Source: an uncultured Methanoregula sp.
GTDB lineage: Archaea > Halobacteriota > Methanomicrobia > Methanomicrobiales > Methanospirillaceae
Assembly (NCBI RefSeq): GCF_963677065.1
Contig: NZ_OY781872.1
Coordinates: forward strand, 1,855,419-1,919,418
Length of the DNA stretch: 64,000 nt
Direction: 5' to 3'
Shown one piece after another: positions 28,788-38,114 of the stretch (position 1 is the stretch's first letter; every line of letters starts with the position of its first letter). The position numbers were made by a program, and so were the translations under genes. Under the pieces are notes generated by a model. That model made no database searches, was not told the origin of the DNA, and saw only the letters and a program-made list of their open reading frames with translations.

Positions 28788-31379
28788 TTAATTGCTTTCC
28801 ATCATATTCCCGTCACTGATATTGTTCAGTATGGGAATCAGCCGATCTTCAATAGATCCGTTTATTGAGGCTATTCCGTATTGTTCAAAAAATTCGGTGT
28901 TGTTGATATCCGGATTTTGATCGAGCGGGATATTATTAAGGTAGTTATCGATCAGCATTCCCAGCTCTTCGGTAGTCTGTGCATAATAAACACGTTTCTT
29001 TAGAAGTCTTATTGCATCATCATTGAGTGTAATAATCTTCATAAGAACAAAAATAACTTTGTGCATAGCAATGGATTGCAATAATACGGTGCTTGGAAAA
29101 TCGATTATCACAATTTCTGACTGTTGCAAGAGTTCGATAAATGTATACTCGTTTTTTATTATCCGGACATTCTGAAATGATCTACTTGTAAGGTAATCAG
29201 AAAATAATACTTTTGAATCATCACTTTGATGAATTTTAACTACGGTGTTACGTTGGGAATTGCCCAGAATCCGAATGATATCTTTTTGAACTGACCAAAG
29301 TTGGTTGTCATGCACAGGGTATGGATAACTTATATAAAAAAAATTATTAAAATAACCGGTAGTAACGTATAAAATTGAATATTTGTATTTTTTTGGCAAA
29401 TTCCTTTTAAATAACTGCTGAAGCTGAAAGGAACCCACCGGGATGTCTTTAATGGATGTTTTGTTCAGGGGATCGTGCAGCATCGCGTTGAGCACACCAT
29501 TTCCCCAGTTCAGATGAATATCGGTGTTCTGGTATTCCGTATAGAATAGTATAGGCGCAGAATGATGACCATATGCTCCATGTTGCCACGAAATTACAGG
29601 AATGTGATGATACTGAAAAATCCTGGCTATTATATGTTCCTCAACTCTGGTTTTTGGCGGAGAAACGAACGCCAAGGGTTTTTTTAATGATATTTCCTGT
29701 TCAACAGAAGTCACAATACCCGGAATCAGGCAAATCTGCTTTTCAAGGAGCGAGAGAATCGTGGAGTAATACAGGTCCGAATAATCAATTGAATCCACGA
29801 TACAATACTGTTTCAGTTCACTTTTCAATACTAGGAATAGCGAATTCAGGCCATCGGATCTTTTTTGTTTCGGTTCGGATCTTTGATCCATGTGATGGAA
29901 ATAATACCCGTGCTCCCACAATGGATAGAGAATACTGGACCAATCGTAGCTGAACCCCAAATCGATAATACATTTTTTCTTGCGGACTCCGATATTCATT
30001 TTGGAAAAAAACTGTACTGCCCGCGTTATGATTCTCTGGCTTCTTGCCAATTTTATCCAGTCTGTGATCCGTATTATGTGCGCTCGTATACCAGATCCCA
30101 AACAGATCTTTTGGTAAACGGTGTTTGTTTTATTCTTCTCACTTTTATTGGTTATTAAGGAAAAAATCGCAGTTTTACACGACCATCCCTGATGTTTGAG
30201 AATAATCGAATAATAATTTAATGAAGGTGGGATCTCAGCGGGATTCTGAACTACCTCCCGTCGGTCAAATTCCGGATTGGAGAAAGAAATTATAAGATCA
30301 GGCTTATTTATTGTAATCAATTTTTGAAGTATCCGGGTTTTCATTGTGAGATTATCCAACTGGAATTTTAATGCAAAAAAATTATAGCGTGTAAGTTGAA
30401 AAGAAAATTTTTCTATCCATGGATCGGTTTTCAAGAGAATTGTATCAAAAAGTGAGCAGATTTTTTCAAGTTTTTGATAATTTTCCATTCCCAGAGTATA
30501 GATTTCCTGTGAATCGAAGTATCGATCAACCCGTTGTATCGGTATACCCCGGTTCTTAAATTCTCCCTCAGCATAAGGAGATGTTACAACGGGGATATAT
30601 ACGGATGAGGATGTTGTATACAGGTTGCAACAGAAGTCAGCATCCTGTCGTGTAGCTATCAGAATGATGACTTTTTTTTTAAAAAATTCCCGGTATTTTC
30701 TCACAATCTCTGCTGCAGACCAAAGAGGCTTCCCTTCCTGTGGCAGATGTTCAATAAAACTTTTCATTCTCGCAAAATCGTCTTCAGTATCAATATCCAG
30801 TTTAATATCCGGTCCGATTATCTCGTAAGGTGCTTCAAGAGTCCTGATGGAATATTTGTCGGAATTCCGGGTAATATACAGCGTGACATGCTCCCGGTCT
30901 TCTGGTGTCAGTTCGGTTTCCTGCAGAGAGTATAATAGCTGAGCATTAACGACTTCGGCCCCGATTCCATCCGGGTAATTGTTATCCCTTGCCGGAATAT
31001 GATTAAACGAATAATCACACCCCTCAGAAATGTGGTGTCTGACAATCCTGTCAATCTCTCCAGGATCGATAAGTGGATTGTCCGCACAGATTCTGACAAT
31101 GACATCTGCTTGGGCAATTTTTCCCGCTTCAACAAAGCGAGACAATACGTCCGTCTCTGATCCACGAAAAAACTCCACATGTGATTCGTTTGCGAGGTCA
31201 CAGAGTTCATCATTTTCAGGGTTTATTGATGTAGCAAGAATTACAACGTCCAGTGTTTCCGCTGCTTTCACCCGCTCAAGGACATACCATAGCAATGGTT
31301 TGCCGGCAATCTGCATCAATGATTTCCCAGGGAGTCGTTTGGATCCCATTCTTGCCTGAATGATTGCGACAACTTTCAT
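28788..31379 (-). CDS. Bifunctional SpsF-type CMP-sugar synthetase fused to putative glycosyltransferase
   Basis: An 863-aa two-part protein. Residues 1 to about 245 form a cytidylyltransferase of the SpsF type: IIQARMGSKRLPGKSL at 6-21, FFRGSETDVLSRF and VRICADNPLIDP, all characteristic. From about residue 246 a second region of some 600 residues follows. Its last part resembles the GT-B fold of CDP-glycerol or capsule transferases: VVKIHQSDDS, then VIIDFPSTVLLQSIAMHK. The middle contains VISWQHGAYGHHSAP, where QHG is a frequent acceptor-side motif of such enzymes. The frame is continuous with no internal stop. Fusion implies that the CMP-sugar is handed directly to the transferase. A 126-base gap separates it from the synthase gene upstream. 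Confidence 0.78.
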   Translation of the reverse strand: MKVVAIIQARMGSKRLPGKSLMQIAGKPLLWYVLERVKAAETLDVVILATSINPENDELCDLANESHVEFFRGSETDVLSRFVEAGKIAQADVIVRICADNPLIDPGEIDRIVRHHISEGCDYSFNHIPARDNNYPDGIGAEVVNAQLLYSLQETELTPEDREHVTLYITRNSDKYSIRTLEAPYEIIGPDIKLDIDTEDDFARMKSFIEHLPQEGKPLWSAAEIVRKYREFFKKKVIILIATRQDADFCCNLYTTSSSVYIPVVTSPYAEGEFKNRGIPIQRVDRYFDSQEIYTLGMENYQKLEKICSLFDTILLKTDPWIEKFSFQLTRYNFFALKFQLDNLTMKTRILQKLITINKPDLIISFSNPEFDRREVVQNPAEIPPSLNYYSIILKHQGWSCKTAIFSLITNKSEKNKTNTVYQKICLGSGIRAHIIRITDWIKLARSQRIITRAVQFFSKMNIGVRKKKCIIDLGFSYDWSSILYPLWEHGYYFHHMDQRSEPKQKRSDGLNSLFLVLKSELKQYCIVDSIDYSDLYYSTILSLLEKQICLIPGIVTSVEQEISLKKPLAFVSPPKTRVEEHIIARIFQYHHIPVISWQHGAYGHHSAPILFYTEYQNTDIHLNWGNGVLNAMLHDPLNKTSIKDIPVGSFQLQQLFKRNLPKKYKYSILYVTTGYFNNFFYISYPYPVHDNQLWSVQKDIIRILGNSQRNTVVKIHQSDDSKVLFSDYLTSRSFQNVRIIKNEYTFIELLQQSEIVIIDFPSTVLLQSIAMHKVIFVLMKIITLNDDAIRLLKKRVYYAQTTEELGMLIDNYLNNIPLDQNPDINNTEFFEQYGIASINGSIEDRLIPILNNISDGNMMESN

Positions 31380-31505
31380 TGGAGATATCCTTAACCGGTA
31401 TATATGAATGGATATTTTGGTTATCTGCCTTATAGCAGATATATCTAAAGCCTGATTGATTTGGACTTCTTCTATTGAAAAATATCTGGACCGATTTCAC
31501 CTGTA

Positions 31506-32579
31506 TCATTTTTTTATCTGATGAACAACCATATCCCACTGAATCACCGTATCTTCGGGAATATCGTGATTTGCGGAAGAACCGATAATTTTATTAATAA
31601 ATTTTGGCTCGATACCCGTTCCTGGCCGCTTGATGCTCACCATCTTTTTTGTAATCCGTGTTCCTTTTTTTATCGGAACTTCTGAGACAATACTCCTCCT
31701 GGCCCATTTCCGGGATTTTAATTCCGATTTCACGGGTTTTTTAAATCTGCTGCCAAGGGACTGCCTCACGATTCGGATAGTTTCGGAAATTTCTTTTAGA
31801 TCTTGGTAATCCATGGATATTTCATGATCGTAACCGGGATTGTTCTTATTAAATGTGTAATGTTTTTCAATAACCGTTGCACCAAGCGCGACAGCGGCAC
31901 TTATCACCGGAACACTATTTGGCATAATTGTATGATCCGAGTAGCCTATCGGATAGTCTGGAAATGCTTCTTTGATTTCAAGCATCATTGCAAGGTTTAC
32001 GTCCTTGATTTTTGTAGGATAATTTGTGATGCAGTGGAGGAGCGAGATATTATGGTTACCCTCGGATTCCGCAGCTGAAACGGCGAACTGGATCTCATCA
32101 AGGGTGGATGCACCAGTTGAGATGATCATCGGCTTACCTGTTTTTGCGATATATTTTATCAGTGGGATGTGAGTAATATCCATTGAACTGATCTTATACA
32201 GGGGAACGTCAATAGCTTCAAGCAGATCGACCGATGATTCATCCGAAGGCGTTGAAAAGAAGCAGATACCGGCTTTTTCCGCATATGCCTTCAATTCAAG
32301 GTAATCTTCAAATTCAAGACGCGGTGTTTGTTCGAATTCATCATATTGCGTCTCTCCCGGGCACCCTTTTATATCCCAGAATTTCGGGGCATCCCGCGTA
32401 ACCAGTTTATCAGGGATAAATGTCTGGAATTTGATAGCATCTGCGCCATTCCGGGATGCCATCGTAATCATTTCTTTTGCTCGTTCGATATCGCCTTCAA
32501 AATTGCATCCGGCTTCCGCGATGAGAAATACTCCCCTGTTGTTATTGGGGAAATTTCCTGCGTTTGTTGTTGTTTTCAT
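31506..32579 (-). CDS. Nonulosonic-acid synthase (NeuB/PseI/SpsE family)
   Basis: Condenses phosphoenolpyruvate with a six-carbon amino sugar to give a sialic-acid-like nine-carbon acid. The TIM barrel carries FLIAEAGCNFEGDIERAKEM near the start, KFQTFIPDKL, YKISSMDITHIPL, KPMIISTGASTLDEI, IGYSDHT and TVIEKHYTFNK. The last 65 residues form the antifreeze-like SAF domain. The open frame extends to 32675, but only the ATG at 32579 has a plausible ribosome site (AGGAAG nine bases upstream) and yields 357 aa, near the usual 350. PseI-like strings (IAKTGKPMIISTG) suggest a pseudaminic/legionaminic-type rather than a NeuNAc substrate. Confidence 0.88.
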   Translation of the reverse strand: MKTTTNAGNFPNNNRGVFLIAEAGCNFEGDIERAKEMITMASRNGADAIKFQTFIPDKLVTRDAPKFWDIKGCPGETQYDEFEQTPRLEFEDYLELKAYAEKAGICFFSTPSDESSVDLLEAIDVPLYKISSMDITHIPLIKYIAKTGKPMIISTGASTLDEIQFAVSAAESEGNHNISLLHCITNYPTKIKDVNLAMMLEIKEAFPDYPIGYSDHTIMPNSVPVISAAVALGATVIEKHYTFNKNNPGYDHEISMDYQDLKEISETIRIVRQSLGSRFKKPVKSELKSRKWARRSIVSEVPIKKGTRITKKMVSIKRPGTGIEPKFINKIIGSSANHDIPEDTVIQWDMVVHQIKK

Positions 32580-32595
32580 ATCTGTCATCTTCCTA

Positions 32596-33303
32596 TCAGT
32601 CATGCGATCTGTAATCGGGCTGACCTGCCATGAGGATTCCCTTGCTGCTTTTGCCGCAGTTGAAAAGAAGATCAATCACGGACATATTCGGTTCAAACGT
32701 CCCATACAACTGTGGATACTCCGGGTGCTGGTATTCATGGAATAGAACCTCAATACCAGCCTCCTGCCATTGTGGCAGGTTGAGGTAGTTACGGCCATCT
32801 GGGCCTGAGAGGTACTCATCGGCACCTACGTTCTGACAAAGGTTCAGAATATATTCATTCTTTTTACCCGTCACATCAAGTTCGGAAGCTAGAATAATAC
32901 GGGTTGGGATATCAAGCGATTGTAAAAGATACGTGAGGGTCTTCTTGATCACATCATTGAGATAAACCCAACGCGTGGAGTACATTTCATCAAAGAAGCC
33001 TGCATATTCTTTGAAATATGGGGCTTTTGCATAGGAGACGGAGATGCTTTTCCAGTGCTGGTGTTCCCATGGAATTTTCCCATCGGTCTCTACATCCCGA
33101 ATGAGCTGATCGGATTTACCATGGCTGATTACCGGGACTGTAAGCCACGTCCATCCCTGCGGGGTCCGGATCTTATTCCGGTTGATAAAATAATTCTTAG
33201 AATACTGGACGTTATCGAGGAGAATGAAGAGATCGCTTCTCGCGATCCGGTCAAACAACCCGCACCATGGCAGGTACATCGGCTGATGGATACCAACCCT
33301 CAC
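32596..33303 (-). CDS. WbqC-family protein
   Basis: A 235-aa WbqC-like protein, a family common in O-antigen clusters but with poorly known chemistry. The N-terminal IHQPMYLPWCGLFDRI and FILLDNVQYSKNYFINRN are diagnostic; the first histidine and the aspartates are probably catalytic or metal-binding. It overlaps the DegT aminotransferase by four bases on the upstream side, and the NeuB-like gene starts 16 bases downstream. Position between aminotransferase and synthase suggests that it works on the amino-sugar precursor, perhaps in place of the acetyltransferase that this operon lacks. That proposal is inference. Confidence 0.82.
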   Translation of the reverse strand: MRVGIHQPMYLPWCGLFDRIARSDLFILLDNVQYSKNYFINRNKIRTPQGWTWLTVPVISHGKSDQLIRDVETDGKIPWEHQHWKSISVSYAKAPYFKEYAGFFDEMYSTRWVYLNDVIKKTLTYLLQSLDIPTRIILASELDVTGKKNEYILNLCQNVGADEYLSGPDGRNYLNLPQWQEAGIEVLFHEYQHPEYPQLYGTFEPNMSVIDLLFNCGKSSKGILMAGQPDYRSHD

Positions 33304-34406
33304 AGCAGAACCTCCAGTCCTTCAGCAACGGTATCCACATCTTCTCGGGTGATAAAAGCATGGATAGGGAGACAGATCTGTTGCCGGAGAATCCGTTCAC
33401 TTATCGGGAAGTCCCCCTCCTTGTAGTGGAATAATTTCTGGTAGAGAGGCTGCAGGTGACAAGGCGGCCAGTAGAGAGATTCGAGTTCAACATGATACTT
33501 CTTGGCGAACTGTTCTTTGAAAATCGCCCCAGGCACATCCGGATGGAGCTGAACCGGGAATTTGTAATATGCCGGTGAGGAAAATTCAGAAATGGGAAAG
33601 ATGGAAATTCTGCGGATTGCCTGGATTTTATCTGTATACCATGATGCAATTTCCCTCCGTTTTGTGAGCTGGTAATTAATGTCCTGTAGCTGGTGAAGTC
33701 CGATGGCTGCCCGGATCTCGTCCATGAACCAGTCGTTCCCCATGTTAACGATCTCGCTTGTACCTTTCGGGCTGCTGCCATGAACTCTCAGGCTGCGGGC
33801 AAAGGCGTCGAGTTCCTCATCATCCGTAGTGATCATACCCCCCGCACCGGTGGTCATGACTTTTGTAGGATAAAACGAGAAGCAGCCGGCATTTCCAAAT
33901 GACCCGGCTCTTTTGCCGTTCAGCTCAGCCCCGGAAGCATGCGCACAATCCTCTATAAGGAACAGGTTGTGCTCCTGACAAAGTCCGCGAATCTTATCGA
34001 TATCCTCACAGACAATCCCTGCGATATGGACAACGATCACACCTCTGGTTTTTTTGGTGATCTTTCGTTGGATCTCATCGATATCGATATTGTAACTGTC
34101 GTCGCGGCAATCGGCAAGGATGGCGTTTCCTCCAGCAAACAGGACCGCATTGCCCGTGGCGATGAAGGTATTGGCGGGGATAATGACTTCCCCCTCTTGT
34201 ATGCCGTAGAATCGAAGAACGATCTCAAGGGCCGTAGTACAGGAATTCACTGAAATGGCATATTTCGATCCGATATACCGGGCAAAGGATGTCTCGAATG
34301 AACGTGTCATCTCTCCATTCATTAGTCTTCCGGATTCCAGAACTGCCGCGATATCCTCAAGAATCGCCTCCTTATTCCGGAAATAAGGTCGTGCTACCTG
34401 GATCAT
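33300..34406 (-). CDS. DegT/DnrJ/EryC1/StrS-family sugar aminotransferase
   Basis: A 368-aa PLP enzyme transferring an amino group to a keto-sugar nucleotide. Key elements are NSCTTALEIVL at 54-64, IIPANTFIAT at 75-84, IEDCAHASGA at 151-160 and the Schiff-base lysine K182 in FSFYPTKVMTTGAGG. The stop of the upstream epimerase overlaps its start by one base (TAATG), and its own stop overlaps WbqC by four. It is clearly related to the aminotransferase at 39410 (shared SFYPTKVMT, CHLQP, ICLP strings), so this island carries two copies of an epimerase-aminotransferase pair. A PseC-like step is likely. Confidence 0.9.
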   Translation of the reverse strand: MIQVARPYFRNKEAILEDIAAVLESGRLMNGEMTRSFETSFARYIGSKYAISVNSCTTALEIVLRFYGIQEGEVIIPANTFIATGNAVLFAGGNAILADCRDDSYNIDIDEIQRKITKKTRGVIVVHIAGIVCEDIDKIRGLCQEHNLFLIEDCAHASGAELNGKRAGSFGNAGCFSFYPTKVMTTGAGGMITTDDEELDAFARSLRVHGSSPKGTSEIVNMGNDWFMDEIRAAIGLHQLQDINYQLTKRREIASWYTDKIQAIRRISIFPISEFSSPAYYKFPVQLHPDVPGAIFKEQFAKKYHVELESLYWPPCHLQPLYQKLFHYKEGDFPISERILRQQICLPIHAFITREDVDTVAEGLEVLL

Positions 34407-35314
34407 TAGGCCCCCATAATATCCTTGATATAGTTTTCAACTGCTTCCTCAAATGGTTTGAGTATCAGATCGGGAAATACCGTATGAAGTTTCTTCACCG
34501 AGACAAAACGTTTCACGGTTCCGGCAGGATCCGGATGTTCTGAAATGAGGGAGATATCCCTGCAATATTTTTTCCGGAAGTGTTCTTGGACGAGTTGTCC
34601 AATGGAACGTATACTTCGCGGTATGCCGCTACCCACGTTTATGATCCCATTCGGAACGGAACGGGTTTCAACTGCAGCCCGGATCACAGCACAGGCATCG
34701 GATATCTCGATGAGGTCGATTTCCTGAAAACCTCCGTGTTCCAGCCGAATACTCTCCCCTCTGCTTGCAGAACGAATAAAATAGTATACAACTTCTTCGG
34801 GACGGATACCGCTGCCCGTTCCAAAGATATTCGCGAACCGCAGGATCTGGTAATCGATGCCCGAGGACTGGATCTCCAGCTCCGATACAGCTTTGGACAG
34901 CCCGTACATCTCTGATGGAGCAACTGTCATATGCTCTTCAAAGGGTGCGCTCCTATTCTCACCATAGACCCAGTATGTGGATGCAAAGACTATTTTTGGG
35001 ATGTTCCGCTTCTTTGCCATTTCCAGCAGATGGTGGGTACCGTTAATATTTGTCGCAATCGCCTCATATGGTTGGGCAATGCAGGCAGAATTCCCCTTGA
35101 TGCCGGCAAGATGGATGATTGTGTCCGTATCTTCGGGAATCGTGATATCAGAGGGTCCCGATCGAAGATTACCGGAGATCCACTCTGCATGTTCGGGCAA
35201 AGGGAATGTGGGCCGGGTTCTTCCAAAACAGTAGATCTTCCAGTTTTCCGGTGCATGCAACAGGAACGAACTCCCAAGGTATCCCGTTGAACCGGTCAAA
35301 AAGACATTCACCAT
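34406..35314 (-). CDS. NAD-dependent epimerase/dehydratase family protein
   Basis: A 302-aa extended SDR with TGSTGYLG at residues 7-14, IIHLAGIKGN at 66-75, ASTYWVYGEN at 111-120 and catalytic YGLSK at 137-141. RFANIFGTGSGIRPEEVV marks the sugar-binding half. Its position just before the aminotransferase suggests that it supplies the keto-sugar substrate, either as a dehydratase or after one. The expected UDP-GlcNAc 4,6-dehydratase (PseB/LegB type, normally with a GTGSFG motif) is not present in the window. The gene overlaps the PseG-like gene upstream by seven bases. Confidence 0.85.
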   Translation of the reverse strand: MVNVFLTGSTGYLGSSFLLHAPENWKIYCFGRTRPTFPLPEHAEWISGNLRSGPSDITIPEDTDTIIHLAGIKGNSACIAQPYEAIATNINGTHHLLEMAKKRNIPKIVFASTYWVYGENRSAPFEEHMTVAPSEMYGLSKAVSELEIQSSGIDYQILRFANIFGTGSGIRPEEVVYYFIRSASRGESIRLEHGGFQEIDLIEISDACAVIRAAVETRSVPNGIINVGSGIPRSIRSIGQLVQEHFRKKYCRDISLISEHPDPAGTVKRFVSVKKLHTVFPDLILKPFEEAVENYIKDIMGA

Positions 35315-36357
35315 ATCCTGTTAACCTCTTGAAAAATTCTCTTGCATCCATCGCCATCAACGAGCTTTTTCATCTCTCTGCTCAATGCAGATCTACCGGG
35401 TCGGTTCTTCAATAATACGCTCACGGTATCAGCAATCTTCTGTTCATCCAGTGAAATACCAATCCCCATGTTAATCGCAGCGCCCCGTTGTTCAAATGCG
35501 TCAGCAACAACATTATGTCTCTCGTGGTGACAAATGACGATGGATGGTATACCGAAAATTGCCAGTTCGTATAGCGTGTTTCCGGCAGCTGTGATGGCTA
35601 TATCGCTCTCTTCCATAACCTCAAGCATCCGTTTATGAGAAACACCCCATTCGAACACACACTGGTTCTTCAGGTTTTTCTGTACAGCCTGAAGTTCTTT
35701 ACGGTGCTGCTCGGTTATTGCATCACCCATAATGATATGGATAATCTGGTTAAGTTGGAGCAGCTCAAGGGACCGGATAATCTTGAGTGTCAATCCGTAC
35801 GGGTCACTACCGCCCTGGTTGACAAAAATGGTCCTGCAGTTTTCCGGTATCTCCCGCGGACGGGACCATACAGTCTTGAATTGCTCGGACAATGGCATGA
35901 ATGCAGGACCAATACAGTATCGGATTTTATCCTGGGCGAATCTTGAATAAAATGTCGGGTCCTGCGTAATACTGAAATTAATTACGAGATCTCCTGGAAT
36001 TTCCCGAGGGATCTCGTCATCAAGTATCACCGCAGTGTGGCTGGCCAGTGATCGTATACCCGAATAGTAATCTTTTGACCGGTTAAGCAGATCGCAGATG
36101 AGGATATCGGGTTTATTCTCCCCAAACAACTCTTCCATCCTGCTTAATTCATCCTTCTCGTTGTCCCATAATCCAAGGATCCTTACCGGAATGTCCAGAG
36201 GGGCAACAATCTCCTTCAGCGGAGGGAAATCGTTGGAAATAAACTCAACCGTGACTTTGGATTCTCTGCGGAAATACTCCGTGAGGGCGATACATTCCAT
36301 AAGGTGTCCCATCCCGATTCGGTTGCCCGCGTCGACACGGAAGCAGATGGTCTTCAT
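35308..36357 (-). CDS. pseG: PseG-family UDP-sugar hydrolase
   Basis: A 349-aa GT-B-fold hydrolase related to PseG, which removes UDP from 2,4-diacetamido-2,4,6-trideoxy-altropyranose before condensation by PseI. The N-terminal FRVDAGNRIGMGHLMECIAL contains the catalytic GMGH histidine near residue 19. Other family signatures are ILDDEIP, FVNQGGSDPYGLTLK and AITAAGNTLYELAIFGIP. It lies three bases after the PIG-L gene. Its presence together with the synthase at 31506 is the strongest evidence for a nonulosonic-acid pathway here. Confidence 0.86.
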   Translation of the reverse strand: MKTICFRVDAGNRIGMGHLMECIALTEYFRRESKVTVEFISNDFPPLKEIVAPLDIPVRILGLWDNEKDELSRMEELFGENKPDILICDLLNRSKDYYSGIRSLASHTAVILDDEIPREIPGDLVINFSITQDPTFYSRFAQDKIRYCIGPAFMPLSEQFKTVWSRPREIPENCRTIFVNQGGSDPYGLTLKIIRSLELLQLNQIIHIIMGDAITEQHRKELQAVQKNLKNQCVFEWGVSHKRMLEVMEESDIAITAAGNTLYELAIFGIPSIVICHHERHNVVADAFEQRGAAINMGIGISLDEQKIADTVSVLLKNRPGRSALSREMKKLVDGDGCKRIFQEVNRIW

Positions 36358-36360
36358 TCT

Positions 36361-37026
36361 TCAATCCCATTTTTCCCTTATAAGAATGAACGCTTCGGCA
36401 GCAGAAAAGCCGATCTCGATCCCGCGCCGTTGTGCGGTAATAAAAAGAGCCTTTTCCGAGCGCGGGTGGGGATATGCACGCTTTTCCGTCCCGTAACAAC
36501 CCATTGCCTGAAGTTTGATATCCAAACTCGACTCAATGTTAACGTAATAATTGGGAATGAATGAGTATTCCGGAAATGGCGGGGCTTGTTCCGTGGATGA
36601 AGGAACTTCGTAACTGAGCACTTTTTTAATGTCCTTGTTGGCTGCCGGACGGAGAGCGACCATCGCAGCCTGGAATACGGCCCGGTGATCCTGGTTGTTA
36701 TCTCCGCGATGAGGAATGTACACTATATCTGGATTGACCTTTGCAACATACGCTTCAAGCGGGATGATAATATCCTGGAGACATGCATCAAGACGCTCAT
36801 CATGCAGGTTAAGAAAAACTGCATCTTTGTAACCCAGTACCTCATGGGCAGCCTGTGCGGATTTCATCTCATTCCGGTTCTTTTCAGGATCATACCGGTG
36901 ATTGTAAACCCGATGGGCAACAAAACAGACAGAGACCTCGTCCTTTTCCGCAACATGACGGGAGATTGTGCCGCCAACACCAAGTACCTCATCGTCCATG
37001 TGGGGTGCAATGACGAGTACTCTCAT
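36361..37026 (-). CDS. PIG-L family deacetylase
   Basis: A 221-aa zinc-dependent N-deacetylase related to GlcNAc-PI and GlcNAc-malate deacetylases. The metal and catalytic motif appears as IAPHMDDEVLGVGGT at residues 6-20, with PHMDDE in place of the usual PHPDDE. VYIPHRGDNNQDHRAVFQA supplies the HxxH-type distal motif. It overlaps the radical SAM gene upstream by four bases. In sialic-acid-like pathways a deacetylase would free an amine for a different acyl group, which would make the final sugar differ from plain pseudaminic or legionaminic acid. Confidence 0.86.
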   Translation of the reverse strand: MRVLVIAPHMDDEVLGVGGTISRHVAEKDEVSVCFVAHRVYNHRYDPEKNRNEMKSAQAAHEVLGYKDAVFLNLHDERLDACLQDIIIPLEAYVAKVNPDIVYIPHRGDNNQDHRAVFQAAMVALRPAANKDIKKVLSYEVPSSTEQAPPFPEYSFIPNYYVNIESSLDIKLQAMGCYGTEKRAYPHPRSEKALFITAQRRGIEIGFSAAEAFILIREKWD

Positions 37027-38114
37027 ATTCTCTCCTTCGGTCGGGCATCCAACCCCTCAAGATCCAGCTCCTGACCTTTATACAACCCAATCTGGATATC
37101 CTTATTCCCTATCTGGAGCGTGGTATTATACATTTCACCAATATCATGACACTCCTGACAGACTGCGTGTTCCCTGAATTTTCTCGCCCGGATTTGGGTT
37201 CGTAGCTGTTCAAACTTATTCCCATGCCAGATCTCGTAAATTGTCTGGGTTTTTACGTCACCAAGTGGATTGAGATTGTCATAATCACAGATACAGTTCG
37301 GGACGATCCCATCCCACCCAATTACAATCCTCCTCCAGGGTTCGTAGCAGGTGTAGGAAGGATCCCGGGGGAATGGATTATTGTCTGCCCGGGCCTGATC
37401 GGCAATAACGTACACCTTGTCACCAATGGTTTCCCAGAGTGCGAAGTATTTTGACGGATTGTTCTTTATTGCAGCATAGATTGTCTGGATCCGGATGAGC
37501 GGTTTTTTCCGATGGACATCATCTCGGTATTTTTTCAGCATGGTTACTTTCTTTAAGATACCCTCTGATGTTTCCGGCCACCGAATTCGATCATAGGTCT
37601 CACCTATTCCGTCAACAGAAATACTGATCCAGTCAAGACCTGCATCCACCAGACCCTCTGCCAAAGCCTGAGTAAGACGCTCCCCGTTTGACAGGAACGC
37701 AACATCACGGATACCCCGCTCTTTTGCATATGTCACCATCTGGATTATCTTTGGGTGCAGCAAAGGCTCCCCCCGCCACGAAAGTTTGACTGAATAGACC
37801 CCCCTGTTTACGCTTTCATCAATAATCTTTTTATACAGGTCGAAGTCCATCATTCCGTACCGCAGATCTGTTGGCATCTGTTTTCGGCGGCACATGGGGC
37901 ACCGCATCTGGCAGCTAACCGCAACTTCGATATCAATATGGGTCGGAAAATCAACAACATGATAATATTTCGGTGCAATATTCCACTTGAACCGGTCGAC
38001 AGTGTGACTGATGAGGTGGCCCCGTTTGATCTCGTACAACCAGGATTTTATCTTTCCGGATACCCGGTTGTAATCCCGTTCCCGGTTTGATTGGGAAATG
38101 TTCATAACTTTCAT
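37023..38114 (-). CDS. Radical SAM/SPASM-domain protein
   Basis: A 363-aa radical SAM enzyme with cluster cysteines C68, C72 and C75 in SCQMRCPMCRRKQ. A C-terminal SPASM-like region has cysteines in YTCYEPW, PNCICDY and AVCQECHDIG that would bind one or two auxiliary Fe-S clusters. Such enzymes modify peptides, or oxidise or dehydrate sugars such as 2-deoxy-scyllo-inosamine and AprD4-type substrates. As the first gene of the nonulosonic-acid operon it may deoxygenate or oxidise an amino sugar. No peptide precursor gene is visible next to it. Start choice between the methionines at 38114 and 38105 is open. Confidence 0.85.
   Translation of the reverse strand: MKVMNISQSNRERDYNRVSGKIKSWLYEIKRGHLISHTVDRFKWNIAPKYYHVVDFPTHIDIEVAVSCQMRCPMCRRKQMPTDLRYGMMDFDLYKKIIDESVNRGVYSVKLSWRGEPLLHPKIIQMVTYAKERGIRDVAFLSNGERLTQALAEGLVDAGLDWISISVDGIGETYDRIRWPETSEGILKKVTMLKKYRDDVHRKKPLIRIQTIYAAIKNNPSKYFALWETIGDKVYVIADQARADNNPFPRDPSYTCYEPWRRIVIGWDGIVPNCICDYDNLNPLGDVKTQTIYEIWHGNKFEQLRTQIRARKFREHAVCQECHDIGEMYNTTLQIGNKDIQIGLYKGQELDLEGLDARPKERI

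Noticed and set aside
37023..38114. RiPP maturase reading of the SPASM radical SAM gene
   Set aside because: The only small ORF nearby is frameshifted and lacks a leader-core pattern; all downstream genes are sugar enzymes.
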